The position numbers were made by a program, and so were the translations under genes. A model generated the notes under the pieces. That model searched no databases, had not been told where the DNA came from, and worked only from the letters and a program-made list of their open reading frames with translations. From a virus, in the IMG/VR virus record IMGVR_UViG_3300025736_000010, positions 48,897 through 112,896 of that record: DNA of 64,000 nucleotides; one strand, given 5' to 3'. Positions within the stretch are counted from its first letter, which is position 1; every line of letters begins with the position of its first letter. This document shows, in pieces, positions 45,532-53,054 of this stretch.

Positions 45532-45558
45532 AGTCCCATAAATAACACACATAACAAA
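45532..45558 (+). repeat. 27-bp direct repeat, copy 2
   Basis: Second copy of the repeat at 44926-44952, differing at one base, just upstream of the nrdD promoter. Confidence 0.85.
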
Positions 45559-45564
45559 TAAAAC

Positions 45565-45593
45565 TTGAAAATCAACTGAATATATGGTATACT
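45565..45593 (+). promoter_or_regulatory. sigma70-type promoter for nrdD
   Basis: TTGAAA (45565-45570), 17 bp, TATACT (45588-45593) with an ATATATGG extension, the ATATGGTATAAT family. Confidence 0.75.
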
Positions 45594-45632
45594 ATTAGTC
45601 CGCATTAAAACGGAGAGAAAATTCAAATAAAT

Positions 45633-48482
45633 ATGACAAAATTAAATAGGATAGATAGGTACTTGAGTCGGGAAGGCTGGGAAATCAGAGAGAATAGCAA
45701 TATGGGGTACTCGCTACAGGGTTTGAACGTGAGTATAACTGAAAATGAAATTTCAAAATATTGGCTGAATGAGGTATATCCCAAGGATATTAAGGAGGCG
45801 CACGAGAGCGGGGACTTTCATATTCACGACCTTGGAACGTTGGGCTCATACTGTGTGGGATGGGACTTAATGGACCTTCTTACTAAGGGATTTAAGGGTG
45901 TTCGAGGGAAGATCGAATCTCTCCCAGCAAAACATCTAAGAGTTGCGATGTTGCAGATAGTTAATTTCATGTATACGCTACAGGGGGAAACGGCAGGAGC
46001 ACAAGCGTTCTCTAATGTCGATACATTTCTTGCTGCTTTTATTAGGTCTGACAATGTTTCATACGAAGATTTGAAACAAAATGTCCAAGAATTTATATTC
46101 AATTTGAACGTCCCGACTCGCGTTGGGGCGCAAGCGCCATTCACAAACTTCACTTTAGATTTAGTCGTTCCAGACCATCTAAAGAAACTCCCAGCCATCG
46201 TTGGAGGGAAGCCGTGCGATTTTACGTATGGTGAACTACAGCATGAAGTTGACATGTTTAACAGAGCATTCGCTGAAATTATGATTGAGGGCGATGCTGG
46301 TGAAAGACCATTCACGTTCCCAATTCCCACATATAATCTAACAGAAGATTTTGACTGGGAAAACCCTATATACAATCCAATTTGGGAAATGACGGCCAAG
46401 TACGGCACCCCGTATTTTTCTAATTTTATTAACAGCGATATGAATCCCGAGGATGTCAGAAGCATGGCTATTCTTGGTTCACAGAATGTAATATATAAGA
46501 ATGGGAATGGGAGGGTTTCTATAGATGAAATTAGAAACATTGTTTCTAGGTGGATAAGCAGCAAAGAAAAACCAAGCTATAGCATACTTAATAATGGAAA
46601 ATTTGTTAGCATCTCAGACATGTTTGAAGTCCCGTATGATAAATACGATAAGTATGTGTCTATCATGCTTGATAATGGGTTGAAGCAGAATTTCTCGATG
46701 CAGCATAAATGCCCTGTGGTGCGCGACGGAGAGATAACAAACGTTGAGAGCCAAGACCTAATTGCTGGCGATATGCTTCTTTTTGCAAAAAGAGCATATG
46801 ATATAGATGAGGCAATTGGTAGCTACGAAGCCGGATTAATGGTTGGTTATTTTCTTGGAGAAGGATGGAAACAAACACATAGTGATTCTGAAATAAACTT
46901 CGCCATAAACATAGAAAGGGAAGACATAGTTAAAAGGATATATGATTTCTTTACTGCAATCGGGTGTGAAGTATCGTATTATAAACAGGAAGATGTGCAC
47001 ATATTCAAGGTTCACGTTTATGGCAGACAGGCCGTTGGGTTTGTATCTCAATATATTCGTGGTACAACAGCAAAGACAAAAAGGATAGACTATAAAACGT
47101 GGAACACAAGCCTTCTTTTTAGGGAGGGAATGTTTGAAGGATACCAAGATACTGATGGAAGTAAAAAGGTAAGAAATATAGCACACACTACTAATAAAAA
47201 GCTCGTTGAAGATCTTGTTGTCCTTTGTTCTTCTATTGGTAGAGGAGTTTCTTATTCTGTGAATAAAAACAATACCAGATACTTCAAGAAGGATAAGTCG
47301 GATTTTGAACGCTTTACAAGCTATAAGCTGGAAGAAAGAGATTACAACGATTTTAATGACGACTATTATACTGTTGATGTTAAGTCTGTTTCTTTTGAGA
47401 ACTCAAAATCGGATGTTGTTTATAATTTTACAGTTTCTACAAAAGAACATCTATATGAACTTCCTAATGGTATAGTCACACACCAATGCTGTAGGCTGCG
47501 GATCAACAACGGAGATCTATACAAAAGGGGCGGCGGGTTATTTGGAGCAAATCCCAAGACTGGAAGTTTAGGTGTAGTCACAATTAATTTGCCTAGAATT
47601 GGGTGTATCGCAGATAACGAAGAGGAGTTTTTAGATATTCTTACTGGGCTTATGTGGAAGGCAAAAGACTCTTTAGAAATTAAGAGAGAACTTCTAGAAA
47701 AGCTAACAGAACAAGGGCTTTATCCGTACTCTGAGTTTTATCTTAGAGATATTAGTGTTAGTGGGAAAGGATACTGGCATAATCATTTTTCGACAATCGG
47801 CACAATTGGGATGAATGATGCTTTGTACAATTTGCTCGATACAGATATTATGTCTGAAGAGGGGAAGGAATTTGCAATTAGGGTTTTATCGCATATGAGA
47901 GAGGTCATTTCATTGTTTCAGAACAACACTGGGAATATTTACAACTTGGAAGCAACCCCCGCAGAATCCGCAAGCTTCAAACTAGCGCTGAAAGACCTTA
48001 AATATCTTGACGACATCAAGTTTTATAACATAGACGTTGTTGGCGGGGATACTCCGTATTATACGAATTCTTCCCAATTGCCTGCATCATCTGGGCTTAA
48101 TTTATTTGATTCTCTAGATTTACAAGACGAGCTACAGGTATTGTACACTGGAGGGACTGTGTTCCATACTTTCCTTGGCGAGCGAGCGCCTGATATTGGC
48201 TCGTTGAAGGCTCTCATCAAAAAGATTGCGACAAACTATCATTTGCCTTACTTTTCCATAACTCCGACCTTTTCCGTATGCCCTAATCATGGGTACGTTG
48301 CTGGAGAACATTTGTTTTGCCCAGAATGTGAGGAAAGATGCGAGATATATTCCCGTGTTGTTGGCTACATAAGGCCGCTTGATGCGTTTAATGATGCCAA
48401 GGTCGCCGAGTTCTTCCAAAGAGACAACTATACAGTTTCTGGGGATGTTCCAGAAGACGACTTGACAAACACCAAAGAATAG
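45633..48482 (+). CDS. nrdD: anaerobic (class III-type) ribonucleotide reductase NrdD with intein
   Basis: A 949-residue precursor, about 609 after splicing. Extein motifs 'HESGDFHIHDLGTLGSYCVG', 'QAFSNVDTFLAAF', 'NFINSDMNPEDVRSM|CCRLR', 'GGLFGANPKTGSLGVVTINL' and the C-terminal zinc site (CPNH ... FCPEC) place it in the short class III family without an ATP cone. The C-terminus reads 'RVVGYIRPLDAFNDAKVAEF'. The family has 'WNxGKxxEF' here, with the glycyl radical Gly, so the radical glycine appears to be Ala (codon GCC). If real, radical chemistry must differ, be supplied in trans, or be lost. The gene uses an ATG after a weak GGAGAG site. Confidence 0.85.
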   Translation: MTKLNRIDRYLSREGWEIRENSNMGYSLQGLNVSITENEISKYWLNEVYPKDIKEAHESGDFHIHDLGTLGSYCVGWDLMDLLTKGFKGVRGKIESLPAKHLRVAMLQIVNFMYTLQGETAGAQAFSNVDTFLAAFIRSDNVSYEDLKQNVQEFIFNLNVPTRVGAQAPFTNFTLDLVVPDHLKKLPAIVGGKPCDFTYGELQHEVDMFNRAFAEIMIEGDAGERPFTFPIPTYNLTEDFDWENPIYNPIWEMTAKYGTPYFSNFINSDMNPEDVRSMAILGSQNVIYKNGNGRVSIDEIRNIVSRWISSKEKPSYSILNNGKFVSISDMFEVPYDKYDKYVSIMLDNGLKQNFSMQHKCPVVRDGEITNVESQDLIAGDMLLFAKRAYDIDEAIGSYEAGLMVGYFLGEGWKQTHSDSEINFAINIEREDIVKRIYDFFTAIGCEVSYYKQEDVHIFKVHVYGRQAVGFVSQYIRGTTAKTKRIDYKTWNTSLLFREGMFEGYQDTDGSKKVRNIAHTTNKKLVEDLVVLCSSIGRGVSYSVNKNNTRYFKKDKSDFERFTSYKLEERDYNDFNDDYYTVDVKSVSFENSKSDVVYNFTVSTKEHLYELPNGIVTHQCCRLRINNGDLYKRGGGLFGANPKTGSLGVVTINLPRIGCIADNEEEFLDILTGLMWKAKDSLEIKRELLEKLTEQGLYPYSEFYLRDISVSGKGYWHNHFSTIGTIGMNDALYNLLDTDIMSEEGKEFAIRVLSHMREVISLFQNNTGNIYNLEATPAESASFKLALKDLKYLDDIKFYNIDVVGGDTPYYTNSSQLPASSGLNLFDSLDLQDELQVLYTGGTVFHTFLGERAPDIGSLKALIKKIATNYHLPYFSITPTFSVCPNHGYVAGEHLFCPECEERCEIYSRVVGYIRPLDAFNDAKVAEFFQRDNYTVSGDVPEDDLTNTKE
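46467..47486 (+). mobile_element. NrdD intein (Ala1, C-terminal Gln) with LAGLIDADG domain
   Basis: A 340-residue intein (precursor residues 279-618) inserted directly before the Cys-Cys of the active-site loop (SM|CC). It begins AILGSQNVIYKNGNG, so residue 1 is Ala, and ends 'VVYNFTVSTKEHLYELPNGI' then VTHQ, so the last residue is Gln with the penultimate His kept. LAGLIDADG-like helices are 'GLMVGYFLGEGWK' and 'GMFEGYQDTDGSK'. Ala1 inteins splice by attack of the +1 Cys on the N-terminal bond, which fits the +1 Cys here. Confidence 0.85.
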
Positions 48483-48490
48483 TATATAAT
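48462..48490 (+). promoter_or_regulatory. sigma70-type promoter (TTGACAAAC family)
   Basis: TTGACA (48462-48467), 17 bp, TATAAT (48485-48490), inside the end of nrdD. The predicted start is the first base of the leader helix. Confidence 0.85.
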
Positions 48491-48496
48491 GATTTT

Positions 48497-48612
48497 TGTG
48501 CGGTTGCGGCTTCTTAGGAAGATCTGACGTGCGAACGGCAGGCGGAAAGCAAGTCGATATGACCACTGCAACCCATAAGATCGGGAAGGCACGGCTCCCG
48601 GCCAGCCGCACA
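48497..48612 (+). promoter_or_regulatory. structured leader RNA, possibly cobalamin-riboswitch-like
   Basis: A 10-bp closing helix pairs TGTGCGGTTG (48497-48506) with CAGCCGCACA (48603-48612). Inside are blocks resembling the cobalamin riboswitch in the same order: GGAA...GTGCGAA, GCGGAAAGC, ACCACTG and GGGAAGGC. GGTTGC (48502-48507) can also pair with GCAACC (48568-48573), an alternative to the closing helix. The length is shorter than most cobalamin riboswitches. A structured leader is well supported; the cobalamin identity is tentative. Confidence 0.55.
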
Positions 48613-48636
48613 ATCTAAAGCAACAAGGGAGAAACC

Positions 48637-48927
48637 ATGAAAACAGTAGAAGTGCATCTGGGGTATTTCAAACAGGGGGATGATTTACAGTCCTGCATAG
48701 AGGAAGAAGGCAACAACGCAAAGGCACTTTATTTGCTTGCTGAAAGATTAGAGGGAGTCGTTAAACACATTGACAGCATTTCTAGTGTCTTCACCTCAAA
48801 AACTCACATAGATATATGTGCCGACACTCATTACATTGCTATTACATGCGAAGACGAAGTAGCGCAAAAACTAGTAGATGAGGGCTTGGCATATTTTCCA
48901 GAATACGATGAAGAAGATGGCCTATGA
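48637..48927 (+). CDS. hypothetical protein after leader RNA
   Basis: A 96-residue acidic protein behind AAGGGAGA. Alpha/beta sequence (DICADTHYIAITCEDEVAQK). It is the first gene after the structured leader, so its expression should respond to it. The stop overlaps the next start (ATGA). Family unknown. Confidence 0.6.
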   Translation: MKTVEVHLGYFKQGDDLQSCIEEEGNNAKALYLLAERLEGVVKHIDSISSVFTSKTHIDICADTHYIAITCEDEVAQKLVDEGLAYFPEYDEEDGL

Positions 48928-49097
48928 AACTACTAACAGAAGACGTGCAAGAGATAAGGCGTTATAGCGACACGCAGGAGCAAATCGCTGAATACTTTAG
49001 TGTTGACGAAGACATGCTTGGCGCAATTGTTCCCGGCACAACATTCGCTTCGTTGAGAGAACTAAGAGAGAACGAGGATGTGTACGAAATTTACTGA
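48924..49097 (+). CDS. small helix-turn-helix protein
   Basis: A 57-residue protein beginning in an ATGA overlap. 'LLTEDVQEIRRYSDTQEQIA' and 'EYFSVDEDMLGAIVPG' match the C-terminal DNA-binding domain of the HNH proteins in this window (compare 'KLTEENVHEIRRLL'). It is either a freed DNA-binding domain or a remnant of a homing gene. Confidence 0.6.
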   Translation: MKLLTEDVQEIRRYSDTQEQIAEYFSVDEDMLGAIVPGTTFASLRELRENEDVYEIY

Positions 49098-49111
49098 CAA
49101 AGGGAGATATC

Positions 49112-49435
49112 ATGGAGAAATTTGACCTCAAAACAAAATGCCATTGCCTTAACTGTGAATTTGAAGGAACATACGACGAGCTAGAATATACAGACTTTAA
49201 TCGAGGAGAGCCATCATGTCCTTATTGTGGATGCGGAGAAATTGAAGAAGGAGCCTTTACGTTGCTTTCCGACATGGTTGAAATTTCACGCGAAACACTA
49301 GAAGAACTCCGAGACTGGCTATCATATCCGCAAACAACTGGCGGTAGCTTTCCTATGGAAACACACAGAGCTGAATCAGAGGGGTTAGATCACATATATA
49401 GCGAGATAGTTGATGCGATTGAAGGAGGAGAATAA
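49112..49435 (+). CDS. zinc-ribbon-like small protein
   Basis: A 107-residue protein behind AAAGGGAG. C-x-C-x2-C ... C-x2-C-x-C (KCHCLNCEFEG; SCPYCGCGE) suggests a zinc ribbon in the first 45 residues, followed by an acidic helix. Function unknown. Confidence 0.6.
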   Translation: MEKFDLKTKCHCLNCEFEGTYDELEYTDFNRGEPSCPYCGCGEIEEGAFTLLSDMVEISRETLEELRDWLSYPQTTGGSFPMETHRAESEGLDHIYSEIVDAIEGGE

Positions 49436-49605
49436 TGAACGAAGACGCGCTTAGTATTGCCGAATCTATCCAATATAACCTTAAGAATTTAGTTAGACTG
49501 GCTGACAATCCTTCTTATAGCACTATATATATGGTTATTTGCGGCCAGGTTGATACACTTGTAGGATTATTGGAGGATGAGTATGAAGAGGACGGTGCGT
49601 TATAA
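49435..49605 (+). CDS. small acidic helical protein
   Basis: A 56-residue protein starting in a TAATG overlap and preceded by GAAGGAGGAG. Helical (ALSIAESIQYNLKNLVRLAD). Its stop overlaps the ATA proposed as the start of the next gene. Confidence 0.55.
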   Translation: MNEDALSIAESIQYNLKNLVRLADNPSYSTIYMVICGQVDTLVGLLEDEYEEDGAL

Positions 49606-50264
49606 ATATTGTAAGGGTAGAACCTGTCTCAACCGTCGATTTTCCTGGAGAAGTATCCTCAGTGTTCTTTGCGTCTGGGTGCAATTTCCGGTGTCCATGG
49701 TGTTTCAATAAAGAGTTGGTGCCATTTGACACAGATGGACGAAAAGTGTATTCATTGGATGAAGCACTCAAGTTAGTCCCTAAACAAATAGACTGCATAG
49801 TTTTATCAGGTGGCGAGGCGTTCGCTCAAGAAGGAATCATAGAGACAATCCATGCGTTGAAAAGCAAAGGATACAGGGTAGCCGTTCATACTAACGGCAG
49901 TTTCCCAAAACTTATCGAACAGGTTATCTACTTGCTAGACTACATCGCCATGGACATAAAAGGCAAACTTAACATGTATTCAATGCGTTGTGGTACAAAT
50001 GTTAACACTACAGACATATTTGATAGTATTCAGTTGATAACAGACAGTGGCATTCCGCACGAGTTTAGGACAACGGCAGCGCCAGGAATTAGGCATTCAG
50101 AAATACACGCCATAGGTAAACTGCTTAGTGACTTAAACGCACATATATACTACTTACAACCGTATATTGAGGTGAGGGATAAGCTGAAGAATGATTATCT
50201 GACAGTTGGCGAACTTCGTGAAATTGCAAAGACGCTGCCGATAAAGACGTTGGTAAGGGGGTAA
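49602..50264 (+). CDS. nrdG: NrdG-like radical SAM activase
   Basis: About 220 residues. The radical SAM motif CNFRCPWC (C-x3-C-x2-C) and 'CIVLSGGEAFAQEGIIETIH' (GGE) are intact. The family N-terminus ('...PLSTxDYPG') is matched by 'VRVEPVSTVDFPGEVSSVFF', which extends upstream of the first in-frame GTG (49662). The best start is ATA 49602, forming an ATAA overlap with the previous stop (ATT 49608 is an alternative). It would generate the NrdD radical, which makes the missing radical glycine in NrdD puzzling. Confidence 0.8.
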   Translation: MNIVRVEPVSTVDFPGEVSSVFFASGCNFRCPWCFNKELVPFDTDGRKVYSLDEALKLVPKQIDCIVLSGGEAFAQEGIIETIHALKSKGYRVAVHTNGSFPKLIEQVIYLLDYIAMDIKGKLNMYSMRCGTNVNTTDIFDSIQLITDSGIPHEFRTTAAPGIRHSEIHAIGKLLSDLNAHIYYLQPYIEVRDKLKNDYLTVGELREIAKTLPIKTLVRG

Positions 50265-50266
50265 AA

Positions 50267-50662
50267 ATGAAGATAAAGAAAGAGCCAAAGAAGCCTGCGC
50301 GGATAAAGAACAAACAATATGAGAAGGAGATATTCGAGGGAGAAAGCCTTAAATCTATAGTCGATTTTCTGGCCGAACAAGGTATTGATCTTGCGAGTGT
50401 AACGATAGACAAAAAACGCGAGTATTGGGATGATTATTATATTGTATACCTTTACTGGAAGGCTGATGAATCGGACGAAGAATTCTCCAAACGAACGAAA
50501 GCTTATAACACAAAGCTCGCAAATTATAAGAAGTGGTGCAGTGAAAACGAGTCGGAAATAAAAGCGGAAATAGAAAAGCGAGAAGAGGAAGAAGAAAAGA
50601 AACACCAAAGAGAAATAGTTAGGTTAGAGACAAAGTTAAAGAAGCTAAAGGAAGGAGAGTAA
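50267..50662 (+). CDS. coiled-coil protein
   Basis: A 131-residue, very charged protein. The C-terminal third is a Glu/Lys coiled coil (AEIEKREEEEEKKHQREIVR). The start lies 2 bases after the activase stop, behind AAGGGGGTAAAA. Function unknown. Confidence 0.55.
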   Translation: MKIKKEPKKPARIKNKQYEKEIFEGESLKSIVDFLAEQGIDLASVTIDKKREYWDDYYIVYLYWKADESDEEFSKRTKAYNTKLANYKKWCSENESEIKAEIEKREEEEEKKHQREIVRLETKLKKLKEGE

Positions 50663-50666
50663 TAAC

Positions 50667-51017
50667 ATGAAAATAGCACAAGAAACAGCTGAGTACATCT
50701 ACAACAGACAGATATCTGACTACCCGATGTACGTTGACGAACTTGAGTCGTTCATTGCGTTTAAGATTAACGGCGGTGAAACACCAAAACATATCAAGGT
50801 TAATCTTGACCTTATTCCAGTAAAAGAATGTTTGCCTACAAACAAAGAGGCAATGTGGTGTCTTGAGATTGTACGCATAAACACATGCGGAGAACGCGAA
50901 CGTGATTTCGCTGAATATGATGATGGCCGGTGGTTGGCTGTTGACGGGACAGGCGATATATACAAAAAAGTGACTCATTGGTCAACAATCCCCGGCTTGA
51001 CAAACGCCGAAGAGTAG
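50667..51017 (+). CDS. DUF551-like protein
   Basis: A 116-residue protein with the DUF551-like pattern 'LIPVKECLPTNKEAMWCLEI', 'DFAEYDDGRWLAVDG', 'KVTHWSTIPGL'. These small proteins are common in phages; role unknown. The tmRNA promoter overlaps its 3' end. Confidence 0.6.
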   Translation: MKIAQETAEYIYNRQISDYPMYVDELESFIAFKINGGETPKHIKVNLDLIPVKECLPTNKEAMWCLEIVRINTCGERERDFAEYDDGRWLAVDGTGDIYKKVTHWSTIPGLTNAEE

Positions 51018-51025
51018 TGTATAAT
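50997..51025 (+). promoter_or_regulatory. sigma70-type promoter for tmRNA
   Basis: TTGACA (50997-51002), 17 bp, TATAAT (51020-51025), about 28 bp before the mature tmRNA 5' end. Confidence 0.85.
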
Positions 51026-51053
51026 TAGTACATATAGGAGGCAAAAAATATAT

Positions 51054-51418
51054 GGGGGCGACTTTGGAATCGAGCGGTTACAGGAAGACATGATTGCAAG
51101 CGTAGCGCCAACTACTAAACTGGCAACAAAAACAAAGTTCAACATTAAAACACTCTTCGCTAATGCGAAGGATCGAGTCGTAAGCTTCGTCAGTGGACTC
51201 TTCTCGGTCAACGCCACACTGGCAAACGCAGTACCTGTCCCAGCTTAGAGCAAGGGACCTACAGAGGCTTTCCTGGTTGAGCCAATACTAATCGACCAAG
51301 TGGTGGAACGACCGAAGCTGGTCAACCCCAAGGCATCCATGCCTAACTGGATATGCTTGTAGACGTTGTGTAGAATGTAGATCGTGACTCGGTGTTCGAA
51401 TCACCGACGCCTCCACCA
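51054..51418 (+). ncRNA. ssrA: tmRNA (ssrA), phage-encoded
   Basis: A 365-nt one-piece tmRNA. Acceptor stem GGGGGCG (51054-51060) pairs with CGCCTCC before ACCA; the 3' CCA is encoded. T-arm CGGTG-TTCGAAT-CACCG and the conserved 5' GGAATCGAGCGG and 3' GTAGACG blocks are present. A H-type pseudoknot (GCGAAG/CTTCGT at 51165-51190 and GAGTC/GACTC at 51174-51200) is the likely PK1. The tag frame ends ...ANAVPVPA then TAG (51246-51248), the stop lying in a GTCCC/GGGAC hairpin loop as usual. The resume codon is probably GCC 51213 or GCA 51222. Rescues stalled ribosomes, with host SmpB; no smpB is seen here. Confidence 0.93.
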
Positions 51419-51421
51419 GAG

Positions 51422-52018
51422 ATGGTGATAAAGATGAAAACAGTTACAATAAAATGCGCTGAATGCGGGCAGTTGTTTGATAAACCCAAGAAGGAGATAA
51501 CGAGACAGAACAAAAAGGGGAATAATAGATTCTTTTGCTCGCTTTCTTGTGCCGTAATATATGGCAACAAGGGTAGAAAACTTCCAATGATAAACGTAAT
51601 GTGTGAATATTGCGGGGAAGAGTTTGAAACTTCGTCTGGGTGCAGACAAGCCAGATTCTGTTCTCGTTCATGTGCTAGCGCTGGTAGCGTTACAGATTAC
51701 CGTAGGTCAAAGCAACGCGAAGCGGGGCTAAACTCTAAGAACCGAGAGGCGCTTAGATCGCATATAGGAGACAGTCTACGCGCTAGAGAGTGGTGGAAAT
51801 ACGCAGATATTAATAGCTTTATTGACAAACGAGGCGACATGAAGAAGATGCGGATGGAAGATGTAACTCATATCTGTGCTAATGCTTGCGAATTCATTCA
51901 AGAAGCGTTGATGGAATTTGACATTTACTTATCCGATGAAAAAGAAGACAAGGTGTTCGACGCCATCTTAGCAATCCTTGAACTTGAAGGCGAAGGGGAT
52001 TACAAGAGCTATAATTAA
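51422..52018 (+). CDS. double zinc-finger protein
   Basis: About 198 residues (ATG 51422, or 51434 four codons later). Two zinc fingers, 'IKCAECGQLFDKP ... FFCSLSCAVIYGN' and 'VMCEYCGEEFETS ... RFCSRSCASAG', are followed by a helical region (EDVTHICANACEFIQEALME). It begins 3 bases after the tmRNA 3' end. The fingers resemble those of phage HNH-type proteins but no nuclease motif follows. Confidence 0.65.
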   Translation: MVIKMKTVTIKCAECGQLFDKPKKEITRQNKKGNNRFFCSLSCAVIYGNKGRKLPMINVMCEYCGEEFETSSGCRQARFCSRSCASAGSVTDYRRSKQREAGLNSKNREALRSHIGDSLRAREWWKYADINSFIDKRGDMKKMRMEDVTHICANACEFIQEALMEFDIYLSDEKEDKVFDAILAILELEGEGDYKSYN

Positions 52019-52028
52019 GGGAGGATTT

Positions 52029-52229
52029 ATGAAATTAGAAGCGGGAGACGTAGTAAAGGCAACATCTTTAATGGGAGAATGTTGGCAGCATAGTGAACGC
52101 GGAGAATGTCTGGGAGAAAACGTAACAGTAATCGGACCTAAAGACAATGGCTATGAGGTTAACGTATTCTTAGGCGGAGAACTAAAATCGTTCGTATTTG
52201 CACCAAGCGAATTATCGGAACTAGACTGA
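52029..52229 (+). CDS. small SH3-like hypothetical protein
   Basis: A 66-residue protein behind AAGGGAGGATTT. 'MKLEAGDVVKATSLMGECWQ' and 'VTVIGPKDNGYEVNVFLGGE' suggest a small beta barrel. The stop overlaps the next ATG. Confidence 0.55.
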   Translation: MKLEAGDVVKATSLMGECWQHSERGECLGENVTVIGPKDNGYEVNVFLGGELKSFVFAPSELSELD

Positions 52230-52609
52230 TGAAAAAGTGGATTGCTGCATCAGGTGTCTCGAAAATGCTCAATTGCAACGTATATACTGTATATAAAGCC
52301 GCAAGTAATGGCAAATGGGAATATAAGATGGGAAAGCCTCCGAAGGGTGGGGGTAAAAGCCCGAAGTTGTACCTATCCTCAGATGCTATGTCGTGGAAGA
52401 AAATGCTCGATAGCAACAAGGCTGGTAACGGGACGAACAGTGCTTTTGGCGATATTCTAAAGTTGGTTAAGTGGGCGGATGCACTTTCTGCTTATCCGAG
52501 TGACGCAGAAATCGAAAAGCACACCACATTCACCTATAGAGTTCCTGATATTGTGAGCGTTATTGAGAATAGGGTTGCGAGAGGATTCGCTGAGTTAAAG
52601 ATGGTATAA
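52229..52609 (+). CDS. Mu-type winged-helix DNA-binding protein
   Basis: A 126-residue protein. Residues 1-55 (WIAASGVSKMLNCNVYTVYK ... KPPKGGGKSPKLYLSSDAM) resemble the N-terminal DNA-binding domain of Mu transposase/repressor-type proteins. The remainder is unrecognised. Likely a transcription or DNA-binding regulator. Confidence 0.6.
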   Translation: MKKWIAASGVSKMLNCNVYTVYKAASNGKWEYKMGKPPKGGGKSPKLYLSSDAMSWKKMLDSNKAGNGTNSAFGDILKLVKWADALSAYPSDAEIEKHTTFTYRVPDIVSVIENRVARGFAELKMV

Positions 52610-52619
52610 GGGAGATAAT

Positions 52620-52820
52620 ATGAAATCTACAGCCGTTATTGGTCTATTGGTTGTTTTTGGCGGACTTGTCCTGTTGAGCGCTGTTCCCGTGTGGCTATTG
52701 TGGAATGGAGTGCTAGTAAATGTAGTCTCAGGGGTTTCAGAGGTTAGTTTCTGGCAGGCGTTGGGGATGACGTTCCTTTGTTCGATGTTGTTTAAGTCTT
52801 ACAATACGACGGCAAAATAA
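52620..52820 (+). CDS. two-segment membrane protein
   Basis: A 66-residue protein with two transmembrane helices (AVIGLLVVFGGLVLLSAVPV; FWQALGMTFLCSMLF). Similar small membrane proteins are common in phage early regions. Role unknown. Confidence 0.6.
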   Translation: MKSTAVIGLLVVFGGLVLLSAVPVWLLWNGVLVNVVSGVSEVSFWQALGMTFLCSMLFKSYNTTAK

Positions 52821-52832
52821 AAGGAGGCAACA

Positions 52833-53054
52833 ATGGAAAAGACACTTAGGGTGATCGCGGAGTGCTTTGCTAATAGGATTGACAAGATTGACCAGAATAT
52901 TGTAGGGATACTAAGAGAACCTGCGCTATGGTTCTCTCCTAAAATCAGGCGAGATCAGAAACGCATAAAAGACTTGAGGTTTCGCAAAATGATACTATTA
53001 GACATTAGCATAGCGTTAACAAGTGCGTCGATTGAGCTTGGAAAAGAGAAATAA
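52833..53054 (+). CDS. small helical protein
   Basis: A 73-residue protein behind AAAGGAGGCAACA. Ends in an alpha helix (MILLDISIALTSASIELGKE). Overlaps the next gene by one base. No family. Confidence 0.5.
   Translation: MEKTLRVIAECFANRIDKIDQNIVGILREPALWFSPKIRRDQKRIKDLRFRKMILLDISIALTSASIELGKEK

Noticed and set aside
45633-48482. Group I or II intron rather than an intein in nrdD
   Set aside because: The reading frame is continuous through the insert, which has intein and LAGLIDADG blocks and protein splice junctions.
51123-51248. A 41-codon tmRNA tag starting at GCA 51123
   Set aside because: The frame is open, but the PK1-type pseudoknot at 51165-51200 lies inside it. The tag should begin after PK1, so only the last 9-12 codons are likely to be translated.
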